From Paenibacillus sp. LHD-38 (lineage in GTDB: Bacteria > Bacillota > Bacilli > Paenibacillales > Paenibacillaceae), in the NCBI RefSeq assembly GCF_031157315.1, contig NZ_JAVIFU010000024.1, forward strand, positions 44,069 through 108,068: a stretch of 64,000 bases of DNA. The letters are read 5' to 3'. Each line of letters starts with the position of its first letter. The stretch's first letter is position 1. Both the position numbers and the translations under genes were made by a program. A model generated the notes under the pieces. That model was not told the origin of the DNA. It saw only the letters and a program-made list of their open reading frames with translations, and did no database searches. This document shows, piece after piece, positions 7,611 through 15,543 of this stretch.

Positions 7611-8993
7611 TTGTTGAACGCAAATGTTTATGAACCATCGCTTGTACATAAGAAAGAAGGGCGCTATTATGCGCTGTCGCTTATTTTTAGCATTTTCGTA
7701 TATTTAGGATTGTTCTTTTCTATTATTTTTATGTTCCTGATTCCCGTACTGATTTTATTGCCGTTATTTGCGCAAGCGATTATGATGGCGAACATTCGGA
7801 TCAACGGTGTACGAATAACGCCTCGACAGTTTCCGGAGGTATTCGCAATCGCGCAAGAGCAATGTGCCAAGATGGGTTTTCCGGTTGTTCCAGATTTATA
7901 CGTGATGGAATCGAGCGGGGTATTGAATGCATTCGCTTCGCGGTTTTTTGGACGTAATATGGTAGTGCTTTATTCCGACTTGTTTGAGCTGATCCAATCG
8001 GGCGGCGAGAAGGAGCTGGCTTTCGTGATCACGCATGAGCTGGCACACATCAAACGCAATCATATGACTAAACAGCTGTTTATTATTCCGGCAATGTGGC
8101 TGCCTTTTCTTGGGGAGGCCTATTCTAGGGCATGCGAGTATACATGCGATCGCATGGCGGCTTATTTTATTCAAGACGCAGAAGCCGCGATGAACGGGCT
8201 TACGGTATTAGCGATAGGAAAAACGCTCTACAAGCGGGTCGATCGCGAAGAGTATTTAGTGCAAAGCAGCTATGAGAAAGGCTTGTTTGTTTGGTTAGCG
8301 GAGAAGCTTTCGACCCATCCGCCTTTGCCGAGGCGTATCCATGCGGTTCAGTCTTTTACAGGTCAAGCTTCCAGCATTGTTTTTCCATCATCGCGAATTG
8401 GAATGATCATCGCGCTGGTAGCGGGAGTTGTTCTAATCGGATCGATCTCTATCGGGGTTATATTCTCCAAATCGATAGCTACCTTTATTAGCACGATTGC
8501 CGAGACATCATCAGACGAAGAGCTTCTTGCCGCAGCCTCAGAGGCTGATCTGGAACGCGTAGAATCGTTGCTGACTTCAGGCATAAGTCCGAATGCTGCG
8601 GACGAGGAAGGATGGACGGCTTTAATGTGGGCGGCTCAGTTGAATGATACTGCCATGGGTACAACGTTAATAAAAGCAGGAGCCAGTCTTGATTTAGTGG
8701 AGCAAAACTATGAAGAAACGGCTTTAACGATTGCCTTATATAACGGAAGCGCGGATATGGTCATTCTGCTGCTTGACGAAGGCGCTAACCCGGATTTACA
8801 GGACAGCTCGGGCTGGACACCGTTAATGACTGCTGCCAGCAAAGGCGAAATAGATTTCGTTAAGCTGCTGCTTGAAGCAGGGGCAGATCCTTTAATATCG
8901 GATGATACGGGTTATACAGCTGCGGACTACGCATTGGAATATGGTTTCGAGGAGCTTGCATTGCTGCTTGAAGAAATAGGGGAGCAGATATGA
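7611..8993 (+). CDS. Membrane M48-type metalloprotease fused to ankyrin repeats
   Basis: A 460-residue protein. Two N-terminal hydrophobic stretches (about 20-60) are followed by an M48 peptidase domain with the zinc motif H142-E143-L-A-H146 and the third ligand region CEYTCDRMA (E176, D180). A further membrane segment lies at about 265-290. The C-terminal 150 residues hold about four ankyrin repeats, clearest in GWTALMWAAQLNDTAM and GWTPLMTAASKGEIDFVKLL. M48 enzymes (HtpX, YugP relatives) degrade membrane proteins; the ankyrin part probably binds a partner or substrate. The start is TTG at 7611, eight bases after GAAGGAG; a second TTG follows directly. TATAAT at 7576-7581 is a likely -10 box, but no good -35 box is visible, and copy A of the structured element lies just upstream. 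Confidence 0.85.
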   Translation: MLNANVYEPSLVHKKEGRYYALSLIFSIFVYLGLFFSIIFMFLIPVLILLPLFAQAIMMANIRINGVRITPRQFPEVFAIAQEQCAKMGFPVVPDLYVMESSGVLNAFASRFFGRNMVVLYSDLFELIQSGGEKELAFVITHELAHIKRNHMTKQLFIIPAMWLPFLGEAYSRACEYTCDRMAAYFIQDAEAAMNGLTVLAIGKTLYKRVDREEYLVQSSYEKGLFVWLAEKLSTHPPLPRRIHAVQSFTGQASSIVFPSSRIGMIIALVAGVVLIGSISIGVIFSKSIATFISTIAETSSDEELLAAASEADLERVESLLTSGISPNAADEEGWTALMWAAQLNDTAMGTTLIKAGASLDLVEQNYEETALTIALYNGSADMVILLLDEGANPDLQDSSGWTPLMTAASKGEIDFVKLLLEAGADPLISDDTGYTAADYALEYGFEELALLLEEIGEQI

Positions 8994-8996
8994 AAA

Positions 8997-9030
8997 AAAA
9001 GAAGCTTGATTGCTCAAGCTTCTTTCTTTT
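8997..9030 (+). terminator. Terminator after the M48-ankyrin gene
   Basis: GAAGCTTGA and TCAAGCTTC (9 bp, extended by AAA/TTT, loop TTGC) begin a few bases after the stop and run into TTCTTTT. The reverse strand also has an A/T tract, so it may also stop the tRNA transcript coming from the right. Confidence 0.85.
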
Positions 9031-9059
9031 ATGTATGTATTTGCTATTATTTAATAGGG

Positions 9060-9136
9060 TGGTCGGGACGACACGATTTGAACATGCGACCCCCTGGTCC
9101 CAAACCAGGTGCTCTACCAAGCTGAGCTACGTCCCG
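9060..9136 (-). tRNA. tRNA-Pro (anticodon TGG)
   Basis: On the minus strand the acceptor CGGGACG pairs with CGTCCCG, the D-arm TAGCTCAG-CTTGGTAGAGC is typical, the anticodon stem CCTGG/CCAGG holds loop TTTGGGA with anticodon TGG, and the T-arm carries GTTCAAATC. The discriminator A and CCA are encoded (9060-9063). It follows the tRNA-Thr gene by nine bases and is probably cut from the same transcript. Confidence 0.97.
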
Positions 9137-9145
9137 TAAAAAAAG

Positions 9146-9221
<76 letters not shown>

Positions 9222-9248
9222 ACGTCTTATTCGTTAAACACAAGATGT

Positions 9249-9278
9249 ATTATTGCACAGAACCCAATATAATTGCAA
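9249..9278 (-). promoter_or_regulatory. Promoter of the tRNA-Thr/tRNA-Pro unit
   Basis: Read on the minus strand, TTGCAA (9278-9273) and AATAAT (9254-9249) are 18 bases apart and about 28 bases before the tRNA-Thr 5' end. Confidence 0.5.
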
Positions 9279-9315
9279 GAGTTTTTTTAAAAATAATTTC
9301 AAAAGGGTGAGTGGG

Positions 9316-9656
9316 ATGAAAATCATATTGGCTCCTGGTTCCTTTATGGGCTCAGGGAACGCCTTTCAAATGATACAAGCCATGGAAGCAGGCATCCGTG
9401 CGGTACATCCGAATGCGGAGTTGGTTCAGCTTCCAATGGCTGACGGCGGTGAAGGGACGATGGAAATTTTGGTTCGCGCAAGCGGAGGCTTTTTTATAGC
9501 GGTGACAGTCCGTGATCCGTTAATTCGATGGATCGAAGCGAGATACGGCGTACTGGGAGACGGATCGTGCCGGGTCCATGTACGATAGAAGAAGCAATGA
9601 GTCATTCCGAGGAATGGATGCAAGAGCGGATCTCGCATATTTTTAGTCTTTTATAG
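9316..9656 (+). pseudogene. Glycerate kinase remnant with an internal deletion
   Basis: The first 85 or so codons from the ATG at 9316 are an excellent glycerate kinase N-terminus: MKIILAPGSFMGS, then LVQLPMADGGEGT and the RDP and RYGVLGDG stretches. The reading then runs out after a few unrelated residues at 9588. In another frame from about 9564 the text is PGPCTIEEAMSHSEEWM and onward to a stop at 9654-9656, which is how glycerate kinases end (family length near 380 residues). About 250 central codons are therefore missing and the two ends are joined out of frame. The ribosome site AAGGGTGAG is intact. The product cannot be active. Intact family members phosphorylate D-glycerate. Confidence 0.85.
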
Positions 9657-9671
9657 TTTTTGTTTTGGGAA

Positions 9672-9712
9672 GCAAAAAGAAGCAGCTCCGCGATGCAGGA
9701 GCTGCTTCTTCA
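9672..9712 (-). terminator. Terminator of the CNNM/CorC gene
   Basis: A perfect 13-bp stem, AAGAAGCAGCTCC with GGAGCTGCTTCTT, lies 12 bases beyond the minus-strand stop at 9724 and ends in CTTTTTG on that strand. The other strand is less T-rich, but it may also end transcripts from the glycerate kinase remnant. Confidence 0.85.
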
Positions 9713-9723
9713 TTTTCTGTTAT

Positions 9724-11043
9724 TTAAGCGGTTTCGCCTTCCATGCTCTCTTCAAACTGCTGAATGAGCATTTCAACCTTACGGATCCGATTTTTGCTTG
9801 TTTCACGGATAATGAACTTATAATTTTCGTAAAAGTGCTCTTTGCCCGGTTTTGGATCGGGAACTTGACTGTACAACCAGCCGCCAACCGTATCCACATC
9901 TTCTTCCTCGAAGTTCATGCCGGTCAGATCGCTCAGCTCGCTAAGGGATACCTTACCGTCGAGCAGGTAGCAGTTGTCTGCCAGCTGTTCGATTTCCTTG
10001 CGTTCGTCAGCATCGAATTCATCTCGAATCTCACCGACGATTTCTTCCAAAATGTCTTCGATCGTAATCAGGCCGGAAGTGCCGCCGTATTCATCAACGA
10101 GGATCGCGATATGGACGCGTTCGAGCTGCATACGTTTAAGCAGCATTTTGACCGGTGTAACCTCGGACACGCTAAGTACGGGATGTACAAGCTTTTTGAA
10201 ATCTAAATCACGGTCTGTTTCATATTCTAGGAAAAGCTGTTTCGTGTTTATCATGCCCACGATGTTATCCTTGCTCTCAAGCGCGACCGGGAAACGCGTA
10301 TATTGTTCTTTCCGTATGATTTCCATGTTTTCGGATAACGATTTGTTTGTGAATAAACAGATCATATCGGTGCGGGGCACCATAATTTCTTTGGCTAACA
10401 ATTCATCAAATGCGAAAATGCGGCTCACGTAGCCATACTCTGTATTGTTAATCTTTCCGCTTTGGTAGCTTTCGTTAAGAATAATTTGAATTTCTTCCTC
10501 CGAATGCGCTTCTTCATGCTCTGTGGCAGGCTTTAAACCGAACAGGCGAACCAGTGCGTTAGCCGAGCCGTTAAGCAACCAAATGAAAGGGTATAAAATT
10601 TTGTGGAACAAAATGATCGGTTTTGCGGTTAAGAAGCTGATAAACTCCGCTTTTTGGATTGCCCAGGTTTTTGGCGCGAGCTCTCCGACAACGACGTGCA
10701 GGAATGTTACCGAAATAAATGCGATGAAAAAGGATAGAATATGACTAATGTCATCATTTATTGCCAAACGCTCAAACAAGGGTAAAAGCATTTTTTCAAC
10801 TGTCGGTTCTCCCAGCCAGCCAAGCCCTAGTGCTGTTATGGTAATACCTAATTGGCAGGCTGACAAGTAGGCATCCAGATTACTCGTAACCCGTTGAACG
10901 GCAAGCGCGTTCTTCCGGCCCTCAAGCACTAACTGATCGATCCGACTGGAGCGAAGTCTAATGATGGCGAACTCCGTTGCGACGAAAAAAGCAGTTAATA
11001 AAATAAGAAGAGCAATCATGAATAAATTGAATCCTATACCCAT
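9724..11043 (-). CDS. CNNM/CorC-family membrane protein (hemolysin-C type, probable Mg2+ efflux)
   Basis: A 439-residue membrane protein with the full family layout: a CNNM (DUF21) domain with four hydrophobic segments (about 1-185, beginning LFMIALLILLTAFFVATEFA and containing SACQLGITITALGLGWLGEP), a CBS pair (about 205-330; IMVPRTDMICL and VDEYGGTSGLITIEDILEEIVGEI), and a C-terminal CorC_HlyC domain (about 345-425). Relatives such as MpfA export magnesium and bind nucleotide through the CBS pair. AAGGG lies about 11 bases before the ATG. No operon partner is visible. The older name hemolysin is not supported by function. Confidence 0.92.
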   Translation of the reverse strand: MGIGFNLFMIALLILLTAFFVATEFAIIRLRSSRIDQLVLEGRKNALAVQRVTSNLDAYLSACQLGITITALGLGWLGEPTVEKMLLPLFERLAINDDISHILSFFIAFISVTFLHVVVGELAPKTWAIQKAEFISFLTAKPIILFHKILYPFIWLLNGSANALVRLFGLKPATEHEEAHSEEEIQIILNESYQSGKINNTEYGYVSRIFAFDELLAKEIMVPRTDMICLFTNKSLSENMEIIRKEQYTRFPVALESKDNIVGMINTKQLFLEYETDRDLDFKKLVHPVLSVSEVTPVKMLLKRMQLERVHIAILVDEYGGTSGLITIEDILEEIVGEIRDEFDADERKEIEQLADNCYLLDGKVSLSELSDLTGMNFEEEDVDTVGGWLYSQVPDPKPGKEHFYENYKFIIRETSKNRIRKVEMLIQQFEESMEGETA

Positions 11044-11242
11044 TTTCGTTTCTCACTACCCTTTTATATTTATATTTTTGTATTCTTATGATCTACTATA
11101 ACGAATGATTACAGCTTATGACAAACGCCGTATCCAACGGTAACAGCCTTTTATGCGCTTTTAGAGCGATTTTACGAGATGGAAAAGCTTATTCTCATTG
11201 ATTTTCGAGCCTTTACAAGTATCATTCTCCGGCATATGATGA

Positions 11243-11261
11243 GTTCATATGAACTTATAAT
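11243..11261 (+). promoter_or_regulatory. Palindrome GTTCATATGAAC next to a TATAAT box
   Basis: A perfect 12-base palindrome (11243-11254; 14 bases with the flanking A/T) abuts TATAAT at 11256-11261, about 40 bases before the DUF1836 start. A repressor bound here would block the promoter. A palindrome of the same form, GTTCA-WW-TGAAC, recurs at 15437. No convincing -35 box is visible. Confidence 0.45.
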
Positions 11262-11298
11262 ATAAGAATGTATGAAGAAAGCGCGAGGAGGAACGGAA

Positions 11299-12069
11299 AT
11301 GGAGTCCTTTACGCTTACTCGAAAAGAGATGGCATGCTTGCTGCACTCCTTGGATGGAAAGCATAATCAGAAGCCGCTGCAGGTGCTGCAAGCCGCATGG
11401 ACCAAAACGCATCAATACGATTTGGAGAAGGGCGCGGGATTGCCTGCATTTCTGTCTACGCTGCTGCCTCCAATTATTGAGAAGCTTATAAAAGGCAATG
11501 AGTTGAAAGGCTTCTCGCTTCATGAGATTGCTGCGCTCGGCCAGTTAATCGAATATTCCAATCTGTCGATTACATCCATGCAAAATTGGGTAAAGCGAGA
11601 TTTTAAACCTTATTTCGATTGTCCGAAAGCCGGAAAAAAATATTCTCTAAATCAAGCCGCATTATTATTCATTATTGATGATTTAAAGTCAAATCTTGAT
11701 TTTGAATCTATTCGCAAGCTATTTGAGATCGTATTTAAGAAGCCAGAGGACGAAATGGATGATTTAGTCGGTCCTTTAGAATTATATGCATCTTACACCA
11801 GTATGTTTGAAGAGCTGGATGCGAATAACGATCAGCTTCTCGATATATCCGGTCATTTGAAGGAGAATCCGCATCAGGATTTATTGACGGAGCAGGCCAT
11901 TCGTTTGTCTGCGAATCAATTTGCGAACAGGCTGCCGAATCTAACAGAGAATCAATGGGAGGCCGTGCGCAATATTTTGCTGATCTCGGTCATTTCGATA
12001 CAAACGTCCTATTTTCATTCCTTGTCGAGACGTTATTGTAATGCGACTTTGTTTCTAAGTCCCGAATAA
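11299..12069 (+). CDS. DUF1836 protein
   Basis: A 256-residue soluble protein. The central part has the DUF1836 signature: SITSMQNWVKRDFK, then GKKYSLNQAALLFIIDDLKSNLDFESIRKLFEIVF. The first motif resembles a winged or MerR-like recognition helix, so a DNA-binding role is possible but not shown. The C-terminal part is helical. I take the ATG at 11299 because GAGGAGG lies eight bases before it; an ATG at 11272 lacks a ribosome site. The gene stands alone between a candidate operator and a terminator. Confidence 0.8.
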   Translation: MESFTLTRKEMACLLHSLDGKHNQKPLQVLQAAWTKTHQYDLEKGAGLPAFLSTLLPPIIEKLIKGNELKGFSLHEIAALGQLIEYSNLSITSMQNWVKRDFKPYFDCPKAGKKYSLNQAALLFIIDDLKSNLDFESIRKLFEIVFKKPEDEMDDLVGPLELYASYTSMFEELDANNDQLLDISGHLKENPHQDLLTEQAIRLSANQFANRLPNLTENQWEAVRNILLISVISIQTSYFHSLSRRYCNATLFLSPE

Positions 12070-12092
12070 ATTAGTTCTATATAAAGCTAAAT

Positions 12093-12127
12093 AAGCTATC
12101 CGCCTCCTGTGGCTGGGTAGCTTTTTT
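12093..12127 (+). terminator. Terminator after the DUF1836 gene
   Basis: AAGCTATCC-GCC pairs with GGC-T-GGGTAGCTT around a short loop and is followed by a T run, 24 bases after the stop. Confidence 0.75.
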
Positions 12128-12153
12128 GCTTTTTTAGAGAGACCGAGGAGAGA

Positions 12154-12417
12154 ATGACGGATGGATTCAAAGGCATGGTTGGGGAGAACGGGAATTTGAT
12201 CAGCGTATATACGGTCATTCTGAACTACTCGAACGACACCATGAACGAGCGCTTAACCCATGACGCGAGTATCACTCAGAACAATTTGAATAAGGATGTA
12301 TCCAGCGCAAACATTATTGTGCTCGTCAATGTTATTTTGCTCGCTGTGCTGCCGGCCATCATGATTTCAGGCTCCTCGCAGGATTTGAAGGAGAAGGCGT
12401 CTGTATTTAAGTTATAA
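12154..12417 (+). CDS. Short 87-residue membrane protein, probably a gene remnant
   Basis: An ATG with a good GAGGAG site opens an 87-codon frame. The product has a polar helical first half, one hydrophobic segment (about 54-70, NIIVLVNVILLAVLPAIMI) and a short charged tail. It resembles the end of an extracellular helical sensor region plus the membrane segment that would lead to a HAMP linker in a chemotaxis receptor or kinase, but everything after that is missing. I do not recognise a standalone family. It may be the relic of a deleted receptor gene or a genuine small protein; the good ribosome site keeps both options open. Confidence 0.4.
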   Translation: MTDGFKGMVGENGNLISVYTVILNYSNDTMNERLTHDASITQNNLNKDVSSANIIVLVNVILLAVLPAIMISGSSQDLKEKASVFKL

Positions 12418-12432
12418 ACAAAATAACCATAT

Positions 12433-12465
12433 AAAGGACGATTAGCCGTGAGCTGATCGTCCTTT
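12433..12465 (+). terminator. Hairpin after the 87-residue frame
   Basis: AAAGGACGAT and ATCGTCCTTT form a perfect 10-bp stem 15 bases after the stop. The bases that follow (GTTGCTATTTC) are only partly T-rich, so termination may be weak. Confidence 0.5.
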
Positions 12466-12583
12466 GTTGCTATTTCTGCCTGCTGCTTCGTAAAGAAAAA
12501 AGGATAAATCTGCAATATGACGAAATAAAACGAATGGTATTACCGATATCTATATCAATGACATAACGTCCATAGGAGAAAAA

Positions 12584-14359
12584 ATGAGCGAATTGAATTT
12601 TCAAGTTAATTTACAAGGCATGATTGAGCTTCTATCGAAGCATTTATATGCAAATCCCGGCGTTTTCGTAAGGGAGCTTCTTCAAAATGGCGTAGATGCC
12701 GTAACCGCACGCAAACGGCTCGGTCATCGCTTTGATTCCCGCGTAAGCGTGGAGTTATACGCTTCGCGGACGATTGCCGTTCATGACAACGGAATCGGTT
12801 TATCGGAGCAGGAGATCCATCGTTTTCTGGCCCAAATCGGCAGCACCTCAAAGCGAGAGGATCTCGATTCGGCAGATGATTTCATTGGACAATTTGGCGT
12901 AGGCTTGCTGTCTTGCTTCGTTGTTAGCGGAGAGATTGTAGTCATTACACGATCCGCGCTGGAAGGCGATACTCTCGAATGGAGAGGCCGTTCTGACGGG
13001 ACCTATACGATACGTAAGCTTGAAAAAGATGCGCCAATTGGCACTACCGTATTTTTGACCTGCAAGGAAGGCTATGAGGAATACTACGAATGGGATAGCA
13101 TGTCGGATTTAATGACACATTACGGCCAATTTCTGCCTGTCCCTATTCAGTTATCCGAAGGGAAAAACGAGATTATTGTCAATGAGGACACGCCTCCATG
13201 GGCGATGAGCATGAAAGAAGCGTTGGTTTACGGGGAGTATCATATGTATCAGAACTTCCTAGACGCGATCCCATTAAAATCAGGCATGGGCGAGCTGGAA
13301 GGCGTAGCCTATATTTTGCCTTATGCAGTCAGCTTGCAAGCGGAGAAGAAACATAAGGTTTATGTGAAGCGAATGCTGCTCTCGGATCAAATTCATAATA
13401 TGCTGCCGGAATGGGCATTTTTCGTAACTTGCATCATGAATACGAATGGTCTCAAGCCGACGGCGTCCCGTGAAGCGTTTATGGAAAATGAGCTGTTCCA
13501 CAGCGTAAAAGATGAGCTTGGCGAATGTATTAAGCGGCATATGATTATGCTTTCAGAAACGGATCCCAACTTGTTCGAGAAAATAATTAGAATTCATTAT
13601 TCATCCATCAAAGCCATGGCCTCCCAGGATGATGAACTGTACCGCTTGTTCATTCGATTCTTAACGTTCGAGACTTCGTATGGGGAGATGAAAATGGGCG
13701 ATATATTGGCGAAGAGCCGGAATATCGTCGTTTCTTCTACGCTTGATGAATTCCGCCAAGTTGCCCGAGTGGCAAAGGCACAGGATGTCATGGTTATTAA
13801 CGGCGGGTATGTGCATGACTTTGAACTGGTGCGCAAGCTTTCCGAGCTGGATGAGAATATTGAAGCACTCGTCCTTGATCCGATTAACTTCTCGAATTTT
13901 TTTATCACTATCGATCAAACGGATCAGCAGAGTGCAGCAGCGTTTTTGGAGCTGTCTGATCGGCTGCTTGCGCCGTTTCAATGCAGGAGTGTGCTGAAAC
14001 GCTTTGAGCCTGCTGAGTTAGCAGCGCTCTATAATACAAATGATGAAGTGAATTTTCTGCGCATGGCGGAGCAAACGAAGGAAGAAGCGAATGATTTATT
14101 TTCGGAGATCATGGATATTGTCATAAACGAGCTTTATGAACAGCCTTTCGCCAGAATTTGCTACAATTTTAACAATCCGCTTATTCGCAAGGCCATTGCC
14201 TGTGACAATTCCGAAATGCAGAAGCTTTGCATTGAAACCGTATATACGCAAGCTTTGCTGCTTGGCAATTATCCGCTCGGTCCTGATGAGCTGAGGCTGT
14301 TAAATCAATCGTTTATGCAGGTGCTGGATATCGGACTCAGTCAGGCAGGTGAGCATTAA
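12584..14359 (+). CDS. HSP90-family (HtpG-like) protein
   Basis: A 591-residue cytoplasmic protein. The N-terminal GHKL ATPase domain (about 1-190) has the key residues E31, N35 and D38 in ELLQNGVDA, the HDNGIGL box near 66-72, IGSTSKRED, and the GQFGVGLLSCF lid. The middle domain (about 200-400) has the SREAFMENE arginine region (TASREAFME). The C-terminal part is shorter and more divergent than in E. coli HtpG (624 residues). It is likely a specialised chaperone, distinct from the housekeeping htpG. The gene ends two bases before the next, a helical-repeat protein, so the two are translated together. AGGAG lies five bases upstream of the ATG. Confidence 0.85.
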   Translation: MSELNFQVNLQGMIELLSKHLYANPGVFVRELLQNGVDAVTARKRLGHRFDSRVSVELYASRTIAVHDNGIGLSEQEIHRFLAQIGSTSKREDLDSADDFIGQFGVGLLSCFVVSGEIVVITRSALEGDTLEWRGRSDGTYTIRKLEKDAPIGTTVFLTCKEGYEEYYEWDSMSDLMTHYGQFLPVPIQLSEGKNEIIVNEDTPPWAMSMKEALVYGEYHMYQNFLDAIPLKSGMGELEGVAYILPYAVSLQAEKKHKVYVKRMLLSDQIHNMLPEWAFFVTCIMNTNGLKPTASREAFMENELFHSVKDELGECIKRHMIMLSETDPNLFEKIIRIHYSSIKAMASQDDELYRLFIRFLTFETSYGEMKMGDILAKSRNIVVSSTLDEFRQVARVAKAQDVMVINGGYVHDFELVRKLSELDENIEALVLDPINFSNFFITIDQTDQQSAAAFLELSDRLLAPFQCRSVLKRFEPAELAALYNTNDEVNFLRMAEQTKEEANDLFSEIMDIVINELYEQPFARICYNFNNPLIRKAIACDNSEMQKLCIETVYTQALLLGNYPLGPDELRLLNQSFMQVLDIGLSQAGEH

Positions 14360-14361
14360 GG

Positions 14362-15405
14362 ATGAAGCAGCGCTACAATCAGTTGCGAAACGAAGCTTGG
14401 AGTTTGCCGCAGGGCAAACAAAAGCTTGCCGTTTTGGAAGAAGTGATTCGGATTGCCGATCAATATATGACGAAAGAGGATACCTACTTCGAGCGGATGA
14501 CGTATTCCGAAGCGGCGCTCGATTCCGGCTTCCAAGAAAGATTTCTTGTCTCCTTTACATGGTGCTTGACGCAGTTCGAAAAAGATCCTGGCGCTTATTC
14601 AAGTTTCTCAATCATCTGGCATTATAAATGGTTCATCAATCAAATTTGGCGCTTCCCGCAATTTGGCGCAGCCCAGATTGCGTTAATATTTGATGATTTC
14701 AAGGCAAAATGCTTACAATACGGACACAGCCTGCGTCCCTATTATCAATGCCAGCACCGCTATGCGCTCTCGAGAGGCGATTTGGAAGAGGCACAGAAGT
14801 ATTACGAACTCTGGCGCAAAACAGCAAGGGACGGCATGTCAGATTGCAGAGCATGCGAACAAAATAGCTTCGGCTATTATCATTTTACAGCTGGCAGATA
14901 CCGCCGCGGGCTGCAGACGATGAAGCCGATCATGGATGGCCGAATGACTTGTAAAACCATCCCTCAAAACACGTACAGCCATTTGCTTCTACCGCTCCTC
15001 GAGACCGATCAAGCAGATGAGGCGGTGAAGATGGCGAAGAAGGGTGCGCGCCTATTAAATGGTCCTGGCTTCCTGACGGAATACGGGAGCTTCCTTGCTT
15101 ATTACACCGTAACGGATATTAACAAGGCGGCGAAGTGGTTTGAGAATACTATCAGCTTTGCGATGGAAACGAGGGTCGGGTGGGATCGCTTCTTGTACAT
15201 GAGCTCAGCTCAAGCCTTTCTGCAATTATGGCAGCAGCAGAAGCGGCGCCGTAAGCTTAAAATTAGCAGTGAGCTTTCATATGAGCAGTTAAAACAGGAA
15301 ACCGAACAGCTTGCCCTTGCTTTTGATCAAAGGAATCAAAATAATTATTGCGCCGAGCTGCTTGCGCAGAAGCTGAAGCAGGTAGAAAAGCTGAGCCGCA
15401 ATTAA
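14362..15405 (+). CDS. Helical (TPR-like) repeat protein paired with the HSP90-like protein
   Basis: A 347-residue soluble protein starting two bases after the HSP90-like stop. It is built of helix pairs with aromatic and alanine spacing typical of tetratricopeptide-like repeats, for example DLEEAQKYYELW, FGYYHFTAGRYRRGLQTM, and INKAAKWFENTISFAM. A DCRAC pair of cysteines occurs near residue 158. No enzyme motif is seen. In eukaryotes HSP90 works with TPR co-chaperones, which makes a co-chaperone role an attractive inference from gene pairing; the HSP90-like protein here shows no MEEVD tail, so the contact would have to differ. Confidence 0.7.
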   Translation: MKQRYNQLRNEAWSLPQGKQKLAVLEEVIRIADQYMTKEDTYFERMTYSEAALDSGFQERFLVSFTWCLTQFEKDPGAYSSFSIIWHYKWFINQIWRFPQFGAAQIALIFDDFKAKCLQYGHSLRPYYQCQHRYALSRGDLEEAQKYYELWRKTARDGMSDCRACEQNSFGYYHFTAGRYRRGLQTMKPIMDGRMTCKTIPQNTYSHLLLPLLETDQADEAVKMAKKGARLLNGPGFLTEYGSFLAYYTVTDINKAAKWFENTISFAMETRVGWDRFLYMSSAQAFLQLWQQQKRRRKLKISSELSYEQLKQETEQLALAFDQRNQNNYCAELLAQKLKQVEKLSRN

Positions 15406-15436
15406 TCCGTTTGTTGACGTATAGCGAATGGAAGTG

Positions 15437-15472
15437 GTTCAATTGAACGATCGGCTGCAGAGTGCTTATTTA
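15437..15472 (+). promoter_or_regulatory. Palindrome GTTCAATTGAAC overlapping a candidate promoter
   Basis: The perfect 12-base palindrome at 15437-15448 ends in TTGAAC, which can serve as a -35 box with TTATTT (15466-15471) 17 bases on. It lies about 95 bases before the kinase start and shares the GTTCA-WW-TGAAC form with the site at 11243. Confidence 0.4.
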
Positions 15473-15543
15473 CCGTTTATTTTTGGCGAATGGTCCTCCG
15501 TATCAATTAAATAACAGAGTAACGGTAGTGAAGGAGCTGCGTT

